This document shows positions 33,288 through 33,557 of a stretch of DNA of 33,557 nt, piece after piece (within the stretch, counting starts at the first letter, position 1; each line of letters starts with the position of its first letter). A program made the translations under genes and the position numbers. The notes beneath the pieces were generated by a model. That model was not told the origin of the DNA and searched no databases. It saw only the letters and a program-made list of their open reading frames with translations. The stretch is from positions 1-33,557 of the forward strand of contig CANJQG010000021.1 of the NCBI GenBank assembly GCA_947476405.1. The letters run 5' to 3'. This stretch comes from Thiotrichales bacterium (GTDB lineage Bacteria; Pseudomonadota; Gammaproteobacteria; Francisellales; CACEW01).

Positions 33288-33557
33288 GGGCTCTTATTTC
33301 CTCTGCAACAATTCCTAATCAACTCTGAGGCTTGCAATTTTTTAGCGCCTATTTCCGTGGATGCCCCCTTGCCTGAAAAGGGCAGAAACCGTATAGAAAT
33401 CAGGGAAGCCAGGGTTTACGATGTATCATCCTGCCTGATTGAAAGTGCGGACTGGAAGCATTTAATTGCTTGTGCAATTTGTGTCTGGCGACAAACCGAT
33501 ATCTTTAACACAAAACTAAAAATTTGGGTCAGACGCGAGGAGACCGCCTATTTCGTC
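33288..33557 (+). pseudogene. ISAs1-like transposase fragment, running off the right edge
   Basis: An open frame of 90 codons with no start runs from after a stop at 33285 to the end of the window. From about codon 28 it resembles the region around the HGRIE motif of ISAs1-family (H-repeat type) DDE transposases. It reads KGRNRIEIREARVYDV, then a W-K/G-L-like segment and ends RREETAYFV, where family members read E-T-A/R-Y-Y-I-S-S. The conserved histidine before GRIE is replaced and the upstream two-thirds of the protein is missing, so this is a remnant or a frame-disrupted copy. The family call is by eye. Confidence 0.5.

Overview
The window is a stretch of bacterial chromosome, most likely from a gammaproteobacterium and possibly from the order Legionellales (Coxiella, Aquicella or Berkiella-like relatives). 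The evidence is its AT-leaning base composition, a sigma-32-type promoter in front of groESL, a Fur box of gammaproteobacterial type, thymidine kinase and HisRS closest by eye to the gamma type, and the very large NAD-glutamate dehydrogenase. The order-level placement is inference from gene content and sequence feel; no search was run. Both edges look like insertion-sequence material: the first bases of an IS30-like transposase reading off the left edge, and a piece of an ISAs1-like transposase running off the right edge. The window may therefore be one whole contig broken at repeats.

Left part (1-9.1 kb): the left IS abuts a yidC gene that has lost its first ~85 codons. Next come three unlike serine hydrolases of the beta-lactamase/PBP fold (1506-2546, 3409-4674, 4763-6346), with a YciI-like protein and a cupin between them. 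A lepB-GST pair joined by a TAATG overlap follows, then an Nramp-family metal transporter with an altered first metal-site motif and a Fur box just upstream of its start.

Middle part (9.1-18.3 kb): an SLC13-type permease is divergent from a LysR regulator, with a LysR-type dyad between them. A three-gene unit follows (small unknown protein, carotenoid oxygenase, SnoaL-like protein), behind a strong promoter and a 135-nt leader that can fold. After it come a secreted S9 peptidase, an SRPBCC-MarR operon with an 8-bp inverted repeat across its promoter, and a tyrosine integrase. The integrase has a consensus promoter inside a nested dyad and lies beside the 3' end of tRNA-Leu(CAA), a typical island-integration arrangement.

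Right part (18.3-33.6 kb): mostly housekeeping genes. A minus-strand operon runs lipoprotein-hisS-tdk-cation efflux-cinA-like and ends at the tRNA-Leu promoter. A BON-domain lipoprotein leads into groES-groEL (sigma-70 plus sigma-32 promoters, clear terminator), then the 1595-residue glutamate dehydrogenase coupled to a lone trpC, with transketolase convergent to it. The last ~430 bases carry no intact gene and end in the transposase fragment.

No CRISPR array, rRNA, prophage structural gene or recognisable defence system is present. The parts most worth following up are the carotenoid oxygenase unit, the yidC disruption, the Fur-linked atypical Nramp, the degenerate CinA C-terminal domain and the integrase control region.
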